A stretch of DNA of 64,000 nt from Kordia sp050633145. Lineage in GTDB: Bacteria > Bacteroidota > Bacteroidia > Flavobacteriales > Flavobacteriaceae. Below the pieces are notes generated by a model. The model saw only the letters and a list, made by a program, of their open reading frames with translations. It was not told the origin of the DNA and did not search any database. The DNA is taken from positions 47,898 to 111,897 of the forward strand of contig NZ_JBOEFY010000009.1 of the NCBI RefSeq assembly GCF_050633145.1, read 5' to 3'. Of the stretch, positions 18,779 through 26,999 are shown in pieces (the stretch's first letter is position 1; each line of letters opens with the position of its first letter). A program made the translations under genes and the position numbers.

Positions 18779-19636
18779 ATGTTTAATACAGTAAATGACA
18801 TACCAATACACGATTTATCTACTTTAGATAGCATCAATATTGAATTTATATCGCACACAAATAGTTATGATTTTAAAGCCATTCACAGACATAGTTATTA
18901 CGAGATTTTATTCTTTACAAATGGTGGTGGTTTTCAAATTATAGATTTTAAAAAATACCCTATTCATCACAACAGTTGCTATGTTGTAAAGCCAAGACAA
19001 GTACATTTAATAAAACGAGAAGAAAAGGCAGATGGCTTGTTAATTCAGTTTAAAGAGACGATGATTTTTTCGGATGTATTAAAAAAGTCATTATCTGTTT
19101 TGGATAGACTGCACAACGAACCTATTATTTTTGAACATCATAAAGAATTGACCGATTTCTTTATAGTTGCTTTAGAAGAGATAAAACAATTATCCGATGA
19201 AAAATCTATGTTTTATAAGCAAAAAATAGGACACGAACTTTGTTCTATTTTATATAATATTGAAGAGTCGTTACAAAAGAACACACAAAGAGAAACACGC
19301 ATTACTAGCGATTTGATTTCCAATTTTGCCAGTCTTATAGAAACAAATATGACAAAGTTGTCCGTGAAAGAATATGCAGATTTACTACATGTTTCTACAA
19401 AGAAATTAGCACAAATCACCAAGAAGCAATTGGGATTAACGCCTTTAAAATATATTCATAAACAGTTACTTATAGAAATCAAGCGCGATCTTACCTTTAA
19501 AGAATTAAGCCATAAAGAAATTGCCTATAATTACAATTTTGACTCGCCTTCCAATTTTAGTTTGTTTGTAAAATCGCAAACAGGAATGAGTCCTTCGGAA
19601 TTACAGAAACAGTTGTTGTTGAATTATGAAGTGTAG
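18779..19636 (+). CDS. AraC-family transcriptional regulator
   Basis: This 285-residue protein has an N-terminal cupin-like sensing domain with FKAIHRHSYYEILFFTNG (about 33-50) and a VVKPRQVHLIKR strand. The C-terminal double helix-turn-helix spans about 185-280: KLSVKEYADLLHVSTKKLAQ, LGLTPLKYIHKQLL, and the second HTH SHKEIAYNYNFDSPSNFSLF followed by GMSPSELQKQ. It is divergent from the ankyrin-DOMON operon, so autoregulation and control of that operon through the shared 147-bp region is likely (inference). The peroxiredoxin gene downstream is convergent with it. Confidence 0.88.
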   Translation: MFNTVNDIPIHDLSTLDSINIEFISHTNSYDFKAIHRHSYYEILFFTNGGGFQIIDFKKYPIHHNSCYVVKPRQVHLIKREEKADGLLIQFKETMIFSDVLKKSLSVLDRLHNEPIIFEHHKELTDFFIVALEEIKQLSDEKSMFYKQKIGHELCSILYNIEESLQKNTQRETRITSDLISNFASLIETNMTKLSVKEYADLLHVSTKKLAQITKKQLGLTPLKYIHKQLLIEIKRDLTFKELSHKEIAYNYNFDSPSNFSLFVKSQTGMSPSELQKQLLLNYEV

Positions 19637-19753
19637 ATTTTTTTATTAGTTGATTATACTTTTAAATTGCCTTTTAGATACTTCTAATTCTACAATAGAA
19701 CTTCAATGAGTATATATGTCCAACCAAAACTTGTGATTTTTTGATACTAAAAA

Positions 19754-19777
19754 AGCGCAAATCTAATGACTTGCGCT
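19754..19777 (-). terminator. Terminator of the peroxiredoxin gene
   Basis: AGCGCAA (19754-19760) and TTGCGCT (19771-19777) form a 7-bp perfect stem with a 10-nt loop. Read on the minus strand it is followed by a T-run (the AAAAAA before 19754 on plus). It sits 29 bp past the peroxiredoxin stop. Confidence 0.8.
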
Positions 19778-19805
19778 ACTACTGTTATTTTTTGCATACG
19801 GTATT

Positions 19806-20447
19806 TTATTCAATATTTGGCTGCGGAGTTAATCTTAAATAAGGCTTCACTTCAGTATGTCCTTTTGGAAATAAATTTGGAATGTCCTCATTAGAAACTG
19901 AAGGTACAATAACACAGTCATCTCCATTATTCCAATTGGCTGGTGTTGCTACTTTATGATAAGCTGTCAATTGTAATGAATCGATTACTCGTAACAATTC
20001 ATCAAAATTTCTACCTGTTGATGCAGGGTAAGTAATCGTTAATTTTACCTTTTTATCAGCACCTATAACAAATACTGATCTTACGGTCAATTTGCTATCG
20101 GCATTCGGATGAATCATATCATATAACATAGCTACTTTTTTATCCTCATCTGCAATAATTGGAAAGTTGACTACTGTATTTTGCGTTTCATTAATATCCT
20201 TAACCCAACCGTTATGAGATGCTAAACCATCTACACTCAATGCGGCTACTTTCACATTCCTTTTATCAAACTCAGCTTTATACTTTGCTACAGTTCCTAA
20301 CTCTGTTGTACAAACAGGAGTGTAATCAGCTGGATGAGAAAATAGAATTCCCCAACCATTTCCGAGCCAATTATGAAAATTAATTTCACCTTCTGTTGAT
20401 TGTGCTGTAAAGTTTGGAGCTTCATCTCCTAATCTAATTGTACTCAT
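19806..20447 (-). CDS. 1-Cys peroxiredoxin (Prx6 subfamily)
   Basis: This 213-residue protein has the Prx6 signature SHPADYTPVCTTELG with peroxidatic Cys46, and the long Prx6-type C-terminal domain ending in KPYLRLTPQPNIE. It reduces hydrogen peroxide and alkyl hydroperoxides in the cytoplasm. A second Cys lies in NNGDDCVIVPS but is not the usual resolving position. The gene has its own terminator. Upstream at 20475-20559 lies a ~85-bp element homologous to the one in front of the 27277 gene, which probably contains the promoter and a leader hairpin. Confidence 0.93.
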   Translation of the reverse strand: MSTIRLGDEAPNFTAQSTEGEINFHNWLGNGWGILFSHPADYTPVCTTELGTVAKYKAEFDKRNVKVAALSVDGLASHNGWVKDINETQNTVVNFPIIADEDKKVAMLYDMIHPNADSKLTVRSVFVIGADKKVKLTITYPASTGRNFDELLRVIDSLQLTAYHKVATPANWNNGDDCVIVPSVSNEDIPNLFPKGHTEVKPYLRLTPQPNIE

Positions 20448-20474
20448 TTTTTGATTTTATTTAATTTATAATTT

Positions 20475-20559
20475 GTGTATAACAGGAGTTTTTTTCACAA
20501 CAACTTCCTCTTATTCTCCCTAAAAGTAAAACAAAGATTACAAATACACATTGATATTT
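20475..20559 (-). promoter_or_regulatory. Conserved upstream element (copy A) of the peroxiredoxin gene
   Basis: Read towards the gene, this region contains TGTG then 18 nt then TACTTTTA (resembling the -7 TAnnTTTG). It then has a 5'-leader with AAGAGGA...TCCTGTT, an imperfect inverted repeat. It aligns over its full length with 27315-27397 (copy B), with two small gaps and roughly 70 percent identity by eye. Conservation is strongest in AAAGATTA/TACACA and around TTCCT/AGGA. Confidence 0.55.
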
Positions 20560-20637
20560 TTCTTAATATTTCCCTTTTTTCTACAATTTGCTTTGAGTAT
20601 TTCTCATCATTTGAACGAACAATTCTGAATAAAAAAT

Positions 20638-22086
20638 TCAAAAATGTTTTCCAAAGCCAATAGCATCAAAAGTAAAAGCGGTACTGTTTTCAGATTTATC
20701 TAGTTTATGATTGATGGTCAATGCCCATAAAATTAATTCCATACAAAAAGCTTGATCTTCTTCACTGTAATCGGAAGCATATTCTTCAATAACCTCTTTT
20801 AACGGAGTGATCATATTGATACTTGCGTAGAATTCTTCATCTGTTGCCGTGTAGTTTAATTCTATAAAGTTTTCTTCAAACCAATCAACTACATCTGTAT
20901 ACGTCGTTTTTACGCCTTCTTTTTCTAATTTGGGTACACGAGGGAAGATATCTTCAAATTGTATCATCACAGCATTGTCAATCAAGTTTTTAGCTACCTC
21001 ATCAGCTCCTTCTTGTTCGCCTTCGTATACCAATTCTATTTTTCCTGTAATAGATGGAATGATGGACATGAAATCTACCAAACGAATGGTAGTTTGCTCC
21101 TCGCCTGTTTCAATGAGACGTAACTTTGCGGCAGCCATTAGATTTTCCATCGCACTAATCGTTAAACGTGCACTTACACCACTTTTTGCATCTACATATT
21201 CACTATTACGTGCTGCAAAAGCGACTTCTTCTAATAGATCTTTTGCAAGATTCGGAACTTTTATAGCCGATTTGTCTTTCGAAGAAACTTTTGCTTCTTG
21301 TTCCGTAATTTGACGCGCCAACGCAATTGATTTCGGATAGTGCGTAAAAATCTGAGAACCGATTCTGTCTTTTAACGGCGTTACAATGCTTCCTCTGTTT
21401 GTATAATCTTCTGGATTTGCCGTAAATACGAATTGAATGTCTAAGGGCATTCTGAGTTGAAAACCACGTATTTGCACATCACCTTCTTGTAGAATGTTGA
21501 ATAAGGATACTTGAATCCGCGCTTGTAAATCAGGCAATTCATTGATAACAAATATGGAACGGTTTGCACGCGGAATCATTCCGTAATGCAATACGCGTTC
21601 ATCCGAATAAGGTAATTTTAAGGTCGCCGCTTTTATCGGATCAATATCACCAATTAAATCAGATACATTTACATCTGGCGTTGCTAGTTTTTCAAAGAAA
21701 CGTTCCGATCTGTGAATCCAAGAAATTGGTGTTTCATCTCCATGTTCAGCTAGTAAATCGCGTGCATATTTTGAAATTGGTTGAAACGGATTGTCATTGA
21801 TTTCTGAACCTTTTACTATCGGCATGTATTCGTCTAGCAAATCTACCATGCTACGTGCAATTCTAGTTTTTGCTTGTCCGCGCAATCCTAATAGATTGAT
21901 ATGATGTCCTGCCAAAATTGCCTTTTTCAATTGCGGAATTACAGTGTCTTCATACCCTAACAATCCTTCAAAAACAGGCTCATTTGCTTTGATTCGTACT
22001 ATTAGGTTTGCTTGAATTTCTTCACTAATGGTTTTGTTTGTATGTCCAGAATTTTTTAATTCTTTGAATGTGATGTCTTTTTGCAT
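20638..22086 (-). CDS. Magnesium-chelatase/MoxR-type AAA+ ATPase
   Basis: This 482-residue ATPase has a Walker A of MoxR form GLRGQAKT (67-74), a long insert typical of magnesium-chelatase ChlI-like proteins (WIHRSERFFEKLATPDVNVS and DLIGDIDPIKAATLKLPYSD), Walker B IFVINELPDL, sensor-1 FVFTANPEDYTNRGSIVTPL and an arginine-finger region LKDRIGS. It probably works with the vWA protein encoded upstream (22301-23452) as a chaperone-like remodelling pair, as BchI works with BchD or MoxR with its vWA partners. The target is unknown. A REP-like inverted-repeat element lies between the two genes. Confidence 0.88.
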   Translation of the reverse strand: MQKDITFKELKNSGHTNKTISEEIQANLIVRIKANEPVFEGLLGYEDTVIPQLKKAILAGHHINLLGLRGQAKTRIARSMVDLLDEYMPIVKGSEINDNPFQPISKYARDLLAEHGDETPISWIHRSERFFEKLATPDVNVSDLIGDIDPIKAATLKLPYSDERVLHYGMIPRANRSIFVINELPDLQARIQVSLFNILQEGDVQIRGFQLRMPLDIQFVFTANPEDYTNRGSIVTPLKDRIGSQIFTHYPKSIALARQITEQEAKVSSKDKSAIKVPNLAKDLLEEVAFAARNSEYVDAKSGVSARLTISAMENLMAAAKLRLIETGEEQTTIRLVDFMSIIPSITGKIELVYEGEQEGADEVAKNLIDNAVMIQFEDIFPRVPKLEKEGVKTTYTDVVDWFEENFIELNYTATDEEFYASINMITPLKEVIEEYASDYSEEDQAFCMELILWALTINHKLDKSENSTAFTFDAIGFGKHF

Positions 22087-22163
22087 GTTTTTATTTTGTT
22101 CTTTTTCAATTAATAATTTGAGTCATTATTAAATGATATTTTAATTTTTTTTATGCTTAACGT

Positions 22164-22251
22164 TTGTCACTTCGAGCATTATCGTAGATACCGAGCGTAG
22201 CTCATGAGAAGCTAGCGTTTTAAACAATCTCGACTGCGCTCGATTTGACAA
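22164..22251. repeat. 88-bp REP-like element with imperfect terminal inverted repeats
   Basis: The left end TTGTCACTTCGAGC (22164-22177) and right end GCTCGATTTGACAA (22238-22251) are inverted repeats with 12 of 14 positions matching. Inside, GAGCGTAGCTCATGAGAAGCT can form further short hairpins. The right arm recurs at 10847-10870. No transposase is present, so it is a non-autonomous interspersed repeat. Confidence 0.7.
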
Positions 22252-22300
22252 CTATCTTACTATTCTTCCTTTGGAAATTCAAATACAAGCTAAATTCATA

Positions 22301-23452
22301 TTATTGTATTCTTCTTTTTCTGTTTTTTTCGTAATCTTCAAAAATCATTTGTCCCAAGCCTGATAAACCAGTTAAAAAGGCTTTTCCCCTATTTTGTTCT
22401 GTAAATATTTCTACAAATCTTCTTAAGTGTGGATCTTTAGCAATCATAAACGTCGTGATTGGAATTTTGAGTTTTCGCGCCTGTGCAGCTTTATTTAAAC
22501 ATTTAGAAACGATGCGTTCGTCCAATCCGAAACTGTTTTTGTAAAATTCGCCATTAGGCAAGGTCAAACAACTCGGTTTTCCATCAGTAATCATAAAGAT
22601 TTGTTTGTTGGTGTTTCGCTTTCGGCGGAGAATGTCCATCGCCAATTCCAGTCCAGCAACTGTATTTGTGTGATACGGACCGACTTGTAAGTATGGCAAG
22701 TCTTTGATTTTAATTGGCCATGCTTCATTTCCAAAGACGATGACGTCAATAGAATCTTTTGGGTATTTTCGGTGAATTAGCTCCACCAACGCCATTGCGA
22801 CTTTCTTTGCTGGTGTGATGCGATCTTCTCCGTACAGAATCATGGAATGACTGATATCAATCATTAAGACTGTACTCATTTGCGCTTTGTGTCGTGTTTC
22901 TTCAACGATGAGATCATTTTCGGTGATGCGTAAATCTCCGATTCCGTGATTGACTTGTGCATTTTTGATGCTTTCCGTCATGTTGATCATGGCTAAATCG
23001 TCTCCAAATTGAAACGCTCTATTTTCGCCATTGCGTTCATCTCCTTTTCCAAGTTTTGACGTATTGTGATTTCCCAAACCACTTCGCTTGAGTTTCCCAA
23101 ATATTTGATCTAAGGCATATGCTCGCAAGGCAGATTCTAGTTTTGCCGTTAATACATTTTTCCCTTTTCCAGATCCGTTGCCTGTATTGTCTTTATCTGG
23201 ATCAATTTCTTCTTTGATGTAGCCTCTTTTTTTGAGATCGTCTTCAAAGTCTTGTAATGTATATTCGTCTGTAAAAATGTTATATTCAGTATCAAGTGTA
23301 TCGAGCCAATCAAAGGCTTCTTCAATATCGCCTGATGTATGTGTGAGGACATCTTTAAAAATATCAAACACGCGCTCAAAATGCGATACTTCCTTTGGAA
23401 TATGCTTACTAAACGTAAAGCCTTTTCCATAGTTAAAATTCATGTTGGTCAT
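22301..23452 (-). CDS. vWA-domain protein, partner of the AAA+ ATPase
   Basis: This 383-residue protein has a C-terminal von Willebrand A domain (about 190-375) with a complete MIDAS start DISHS (D199, S201, S203), the later ITDGKPSCL segment and a Thr-containing loop (HTNTVAGLELAMD). The N-terminal half is charged, partly disordered (GNGSGKGK near 92-99), and has no membrane segment. vWA proteins of this type bind MoxR/ChlI-like ATPases through the metal site. The gene is transcribed ahead of the ATPase, 214 bp apart with the REP-like element between. A second ATG at codon 4 is an equally good start. Confidence 0.85.
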   Translation of the reverse strand: MTNMNFNYGKGFTFSKHIPKEVSHFERVFDIFKDVLTHTSGDIEEAFDWLDTLDTEYNIFTDEYTLQDFEDDLKKRGYIKEEIDPDKDNTGNGSGKGKNVLTAKLESALRAYALDQIFGKLKRSGLGNHNTSKLGKGDERNGENRAFQFGDDLAMINMTESIKNAQVNHGIGDLRITENDLIVEETRHKAQMSTVLMIDISHSMILYGEDRITPAKKVAMALVELIHRKYPKDSIDVIVFGNEAWPIKIKDLPYLQVGPYHTNTVAGLELAMDILRRKRNTNKQIFMITDGKPSCLTLPNGEFYKNSFGLDERIVSKCLNKAAQARKLKIPITTFMIAKDPHLRRFVEIFTEQNRGKAFLTGLSGLGQMIFEDYEKNRKRRIQ

Positions 23453-23781
23453 TAATCGTTCCTTTCTTATTCGGGTTTTCTAGTAAAGTTGAAGTTTTTC
23501 ACTAGATTTTTCTTTTCTATAAAAATACGGAAAAGATTGGAGAGTTGGAAGATTGGGTAGCTGTACTTAATACTATTTTAACAATTTTGTTTTTAATTTT
23601 TCATACTCTTTCCAACTGCTATGTAAAGAATGGTAGCTCAAAACAATAGTAGAATCACCCAATACTGCATGATAATATGTTTTAGCACGAGATGACAATT
23701 GTAGTTTCAATCCTATTTCAAGAAATGACTTTAAGTATTTTACAATTAGTTTTTCATGGCTTTCATGTAAACGAATTGTTT
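23453..23781. other. 329-bp region with a start-less ORF remnant
   Basis: No intact gene. The half nearest 23453 is the promoter region of the vWA gene on minus. The half nearest 23781 holds the ORF remnant described in a separate entry. I see no convincing terminator hairpin for the glutaminase gene. Confidence 0.4.
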
Positions 23782-23790
23782 TTAGAATAT
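23573..23790 (-). pseudogene. Possible 3' gene remnant downstream of glutaminase
   Basis: Read on minus, an open frame of about 70 codons runs from just inside the end of the glutaminase gene to TAG at 23573-23575. It has no ATG at its 5' end. The translation looks protein-like and charged: HESHEKLIVKYLKSFLEIG, then SRAKTYYHAVLGDSTIVLSY, then SSWKEYEKLKTKLLK. It may be the tail of a gene whose front was lost when the glutaminase gene arrived. It may also be a spurious open frame in AT-rich DNA. Confidence 0.35.
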
Positions 23791-24702
23791 AGATAATTCC
23801 GATCTAGTTGTAAATTCTTCCAAAAACTTCATTCCTTTATATGAATTCCCTTTTATATTTAATTTTGGACTCCAAACGGCAATTGCATATTGATCAGGGT
23901 GAATTGCGATAATTCCGCCACCTACTCCACTTTTCCCTGGAAGTCCAACCTTGAAAGCAAACTCTCCCGATTCATCATAAAAACCACAGGTTTGCATTAA
24001 AGCATTGATTCTTTTGGATTGACTTTCGTTTAATATTTCCTTATTAGTTTTCATTTGACAACCATTATTCGCTAGAAATAAGAACAACTCCGAAAGTTCT
24101 TTACAACTCATTTCCAAAGAGCATAAGTCAAAATAGAAATCTAGAACATCAGATGGCTCATTTTCAATCTCTCCAAATGATTTAATGAAGTTACACAAGG
24201 CAACATTTCGATAGCCTGTTTCTTTCTCTGATTGCGCTATTTTACTAGAATACTCAAGTCCTGAGTTTCCCGAAATACTCCGAACAAAGTCTATGAATTC
24301 TTCTTTTGGATTTTTTAAATTACTTATAAGTATGTCTGAAACTACAATTGCTCCTGCATTTAAAAACGGGTTTCTCGGAATGCCTTTATCGGCTTCAAGC
24401 TGAACAAGTGAATTGAATGATGTACCTGAAGGTTCTACACCAACTCTCTTCCAAATTTCATCACCAACAATTCGATAAGCGAGTATTAAGGCAAGAACCT
24501 TTGCTATACTTTGAATAGAAAATTTATCGTCAAAATTACCAATTCCGAAGTTGCTTTGATTTATTGTTGATATGTGTATTCCGAAATTCGTTGGATCAAC
24601 TTTAGACAATTCAGGAATATAAGAGGCTGTCTCTCCTGGATCTTCAATATTCTTAAGTTTTTGGTAGATATCTCGAATTAAGTTTTCAAAATTCATTATC
24701 AT
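23782..24702 (-). CDS. glsA: Glutaminase (serine-dependent beta-lactamase fold)
   Basis: This 306-residue protein has the typical length of bacterial glutaminase A. The SxxK motif is FSIQSIAKV (S65, K68). Other family blocks are GTSFNSLVQLE, GIPRNPFLNAGAIVVSDIL, a TGYRNVALCNFIKSFGEIEN-type block, LMQTCGFYDESGEFAFKVGLPGKSGVGGG (quoted here as TCGFYDESGEFAFKVG and LPGKSGVGGG) and GIIAIHPDQYAIAVWSP. It hydrolyses L-glutamine to glutamate and ammonia in the cytoplasm. It is not in an obvious operon and sits at the edge of a block of small accessory genes. Confidence 0.93.
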   Translation of the reverse strand: MIMNFENLIRDIYQKLKNIEDPGETASYIPELSKVDPTNFGIHISTINQSNFGIGNFDDKFSIQSIAKVLALILAYRIVGDEIWKRVGVEPSGTSFNSLVQLEADKGIPRNPFLNAGAIVVSDILISNLKNPKEEFIDFVRSISGNSGLEYSSKIAQSEKETGYRNVALCNFIKSFGEIENEPSDVLDFYFDLCSLEMSCKELSELFLFLANNGCQMKTNKEILNESQSKRINALMQTCGFYDESGEFAFKVGLPGKSGVGGGIIAIHPDQYAIAVWSPKLNIKGNSYKGMKFLEEFTTRSELSIF

Positions 24703-24885
24703 ATTTTAATTGCACTTAATGTGTTTGTGTATGGTTAGTTGCATTAGCAAAAACGAAGTTAGCAAAAGAAAGTGAACTTGTGGGAAAGCTGTCAAGAAAA
24801 ATAAATCTATAATAATCCTCCAATATATCCCTCATAAAGTCATTGGTTTCCATTCTGATGAAGGTATTACCTTTTAAATTATTTT

Positions 24886-25254
24886 TTATTCTAATTTGTT
24901 GTTTTTAATAAGCAAATACATTTCTGCTTGATATTTTTCTCGCCAATTTTTGCCATTTCTTTTATTTAGATATTTTTCTATTTCGGCATTGTAAGCTTCA
25001 ATTCCACGAATTGTTGGTCTAGTAAGAACACAACCAACATTTGATTCGTGAAATCCATATTTTTCTTTCAATCCAATGCAAGGAACTCCACAAGGATGTA
25101 TAGGCGGTCCAGTCGTTACAATTCTTGCTGAATCTCTCCAACTATCAATTTTCGCAGTCAAATAGTTAAATCGATTAAAAAGTCCAAATTGCCAGAATAT
25201 AATTCCTACTATTAAAATTCCAATTCCAAATGATATTTTCTTTTTGCGTGTCAT
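24886..25254 (-). CDS. Small single-span membrane protein, unknown
   Basis: This 122-residue protein has a short basic N-terminus (MTRKKK), one transmembrane segment (ISFGIGILIVGIIFWQFGLF, 7-26) and a ~95-residue exported or lumenal domain. That domain contains three cysteines in HPCGVPCIG and NVGCVL that could form a disulfide or bind metal. The C-terminus is helical and charged. I do not recognise the family. It is 28 bp downstream of the 361-aa zinc-ribbon-like gene in transcription order, with a TTGTATACAA palindrome in the gap. Confidence 0.6.
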   Translation of the reverse strand: MTRKKKISFGIGILIVGIIFWQFGLFNRFNYLTAKIDSWRDSARIVTTGPPIHPCGVPCIGLKEKYGFHESNVGCVLTRPTIRGIEAYNAEIEKYLNKRNGKNWREKYQAEMYLLIKNNKLE

Positions 25255-25282
25255 TCGTCAGCTTGTATACAACATTTATTAT

Positions 25283-26368
25283 TTATAATATTCTTAAACC
25301 TAATTCAGTAACACTATATTCAGAATTATTCTCAGTTAAACACCCTTTTAATATTAAATTAGTGAGTGTTTCAGATAACTCAGTCTCTGTTATAATATTT
25401 TTATATCGTACAATTAAATTATTCATATCTGCATTACCATTACTTACATAATGAATAAACCTTAGTATAGAATCATCTCTATAAGTAATTCCTTTCTTAA
25501 AATAGATTTGATAGCTATAGTTTTCTTTCAGTGCTCTTTGAGCTGTTTTATAACTAGATATTAATCTAGAAATATTTTCATGATTTTTATTAAACCTATC
25601 CATTAGTTCAATTTCTCGATCTTTAAATTGAACCTTTATTTTGGATATAAATTTTTCCATTTCAGGTTTAATTGAAGGTTCTTCGTAAACTTCTAATTGC
25701 TCCTCTATAGCATTATCTAGCTTTCTGATTAAATTGATAATCATTGGTTTTTCAAGAGTAATTACATTAATAGAATTGATAAATAATGATTCCATTACTA
25801 TATCACTTATGTATGGCGAAATTGGGAAGGATTCGAAGTGTGTAGAATAACCTATCTTCTCATGTTTACCATCTTTAAAGAGATACATTGTTACTCCGTC
25901 ATCAAATGGAACAGCCTTTTTTATTCGTTCGTTTTGGTCTCTAGTTAAATGGCAAGGATAGCATACTTCTTTTGGAAGATATTCACTGTCTGTTGGTATT
26001 ATTGGTACTTCACAGTCTTCGCATTTTGGAGCAGCATTTGCTTCTGACCAATCAGGACAATCTCTTGACCACTCATCTGGAGAAGGAAAATATAACTCTA
26101 TATTGTACCTTTCGATATAGGGTTTGCAAATCCTGCGAGCTTCTTCCACTAGATTTTGAGTCGATTCAAATTCACCATATTCTAATATATTGATTTGTTT
26201 TTTTTTATATCCTAGATGACTTTTATAAATAAGTTCAATTACTAACCAAATACTACCATAGTCTGAGTCCCATAAACATTGTATGGCTACAGGCTTATTT
26301 GATTTGAATTTAATAATTGATTTAACAATTTTATTTAACACTGCTGTTTTGAATTTAATGATACACAT
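25283..26368 (-). CDS. Zinc-ribbon-containing protein, unknown function
   Basis: This 361-residue protein is not recognised as a named family. A four-cysteine cluster, APKCEDCEVP (about 131-140) followed by KEVCYPCHL (about 152-160), looks like a zinc ribbon. It is preceded by a mixed alpha/beta N-terminal domain. The middle (about 220-300) is long helical and probably coiled-coil. The last ~65 residues (RDDSILRFIHYVSNG to YSVTELGLRIL) have the layout of a winged helix, with a final beta-hairpin, so DNA binding is possible (inference). The start codon lies inside an inverted repeat (26361-26379). Confidence 0.55.
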   Translation of the reverse strand: MCIIKFKTAVLNKIVKSIIKFKSNKPVAIQCLWDSDYGSIWLVIELIYKSHLGYKKKQINILEYGEFESTQNLVEEARRICKPYIERYNIELYFPSPDEWSRDCPDWSEANAAPKCEDCEVPIIPTDSEYLPKEVCYPCHLTRDQNERIKKAVPFDDGVTMYLFKDGKHEKIGYSTHFESFPISPYISDIVMESLFINSINVITLEKPMIINLIRKLDNAIEEQLEVYEEPSIKPEMEKFISKIKVQFKDREIELMDRFNKNHENISRLISSYKTAQRALKENYSYQIYFKKGITYRDDSILRFIHYVSNGNADMNNLIVRYKNIITETELSETLTNLILKGCLTENNSEYSVTELGLRIL

Positions 26369-26379
26369 CGGTTGTGTAT
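26361..26379. repeat. Inverted repeat ATACACA-N5-TGTGTAT at a gene boundary
   Basis: A perfect 7-bp inverted repeat with a 5-nt spacer overlaps the start codon (26366-26368) of the 361-aa gene. A similar perfect palindrome TTGTATACAA occurs at 25263-25272 in the next gene gap. Both could be operator sites, cassette-junction sequences or chance. Confidence 0.4.
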
Positions 26380-26504
26380 ATTTATTACGTGGTTTAAGAA
26401 CTTAATTTAGCAAATACAAATCGAATAGAAAATCTCAAGAAGATTTTTGTAAGTAGGCAAGAACAAACTATTACTTATAACCATAGTTGTAATGTGTTTT
26501 TAAT

Positions 26505-26999
26505 TTATCCCATAATTCTGGTTATTTTACCTGCATTGTATAATATTTCCAAATCTTTACCATTCCATCGTGCTTCACAAGCTTTAAGCCTTTTCGCTAC
26601 ACCTTGATTCCATTCAAATCCAATCAAATCCTCTATCAAATCTTCTATGTAAACAAAGTCACCTTTTTTTAAATCAGGAGGAATTAAATAAGCTGCAAAA
26701 GGTGATTCAAAATTGTAAGGGTAATAAAATGTAGTATCTATTATTTTAATATAATTCGGATCATTATTTTTTCTGTGAACAGCTCTACCATCTACAACCA
26801 ATTCAATTTCATTAGTCTTTTTATTTTGAAAGAGTGAGTATTTAGATTGAATTTCTTTCGAAGGTTCTACTCGTTTTATCAACGGTATAAACCCTTCCTT
26901 AATAGCTATATTTATAGCTTCTAAATTTCGAGCGGTTTTAATTACTCGATATCCTTTTTGATTATCTTTTCTTGAATTATTTTTAACAAAGAAACTCAT
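26505..26999 (-). CDS. Hypothetical protein in a two-gene operon
   Basis: This 164-residue soluble protein has no signal peptide and no recognised domain. It is basic at the start (MSFFVKNNSRKDNQKGYRV) and has mixed alpha/beta composition with conserved-looking aromatic blocks (TTFYYPYNFESPFAAYLIPP, about 102-121). It is then acidic (EDLIEDLIGFEWNQGVAKRL). Its start overlaps the stop of the upstream 93-aa gene by 4 bp (ATGA), so they are translated together. It is part of a cluster of small accessory genes and may be an immunity or accessory factor (weak inference). Confidence 0.55.
   Translation of the reverse strand: MSFFVKNNSRKDNQKGYRVIKTARNLEAINIAIKEGFIPLIKRVEPSKEIQSKYSLFQNKKTNEIELVVDGRAVHRKNNDPNYIKIIDTTFYYPYNFESPFAAYLIPPDLKKGDFVYIEDLIEDLIGFEWNQGVAKRLKACEARWNGKDLEILYNAGKITRIMG

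Noticed and set aside
22087..22300. A possible insertion sequence between the vWA and AAA+ genes
   Set aside because: There are inverted repeats but no transposase and only 88 bp, so a REP-like non-autonomous repeat is the better description.
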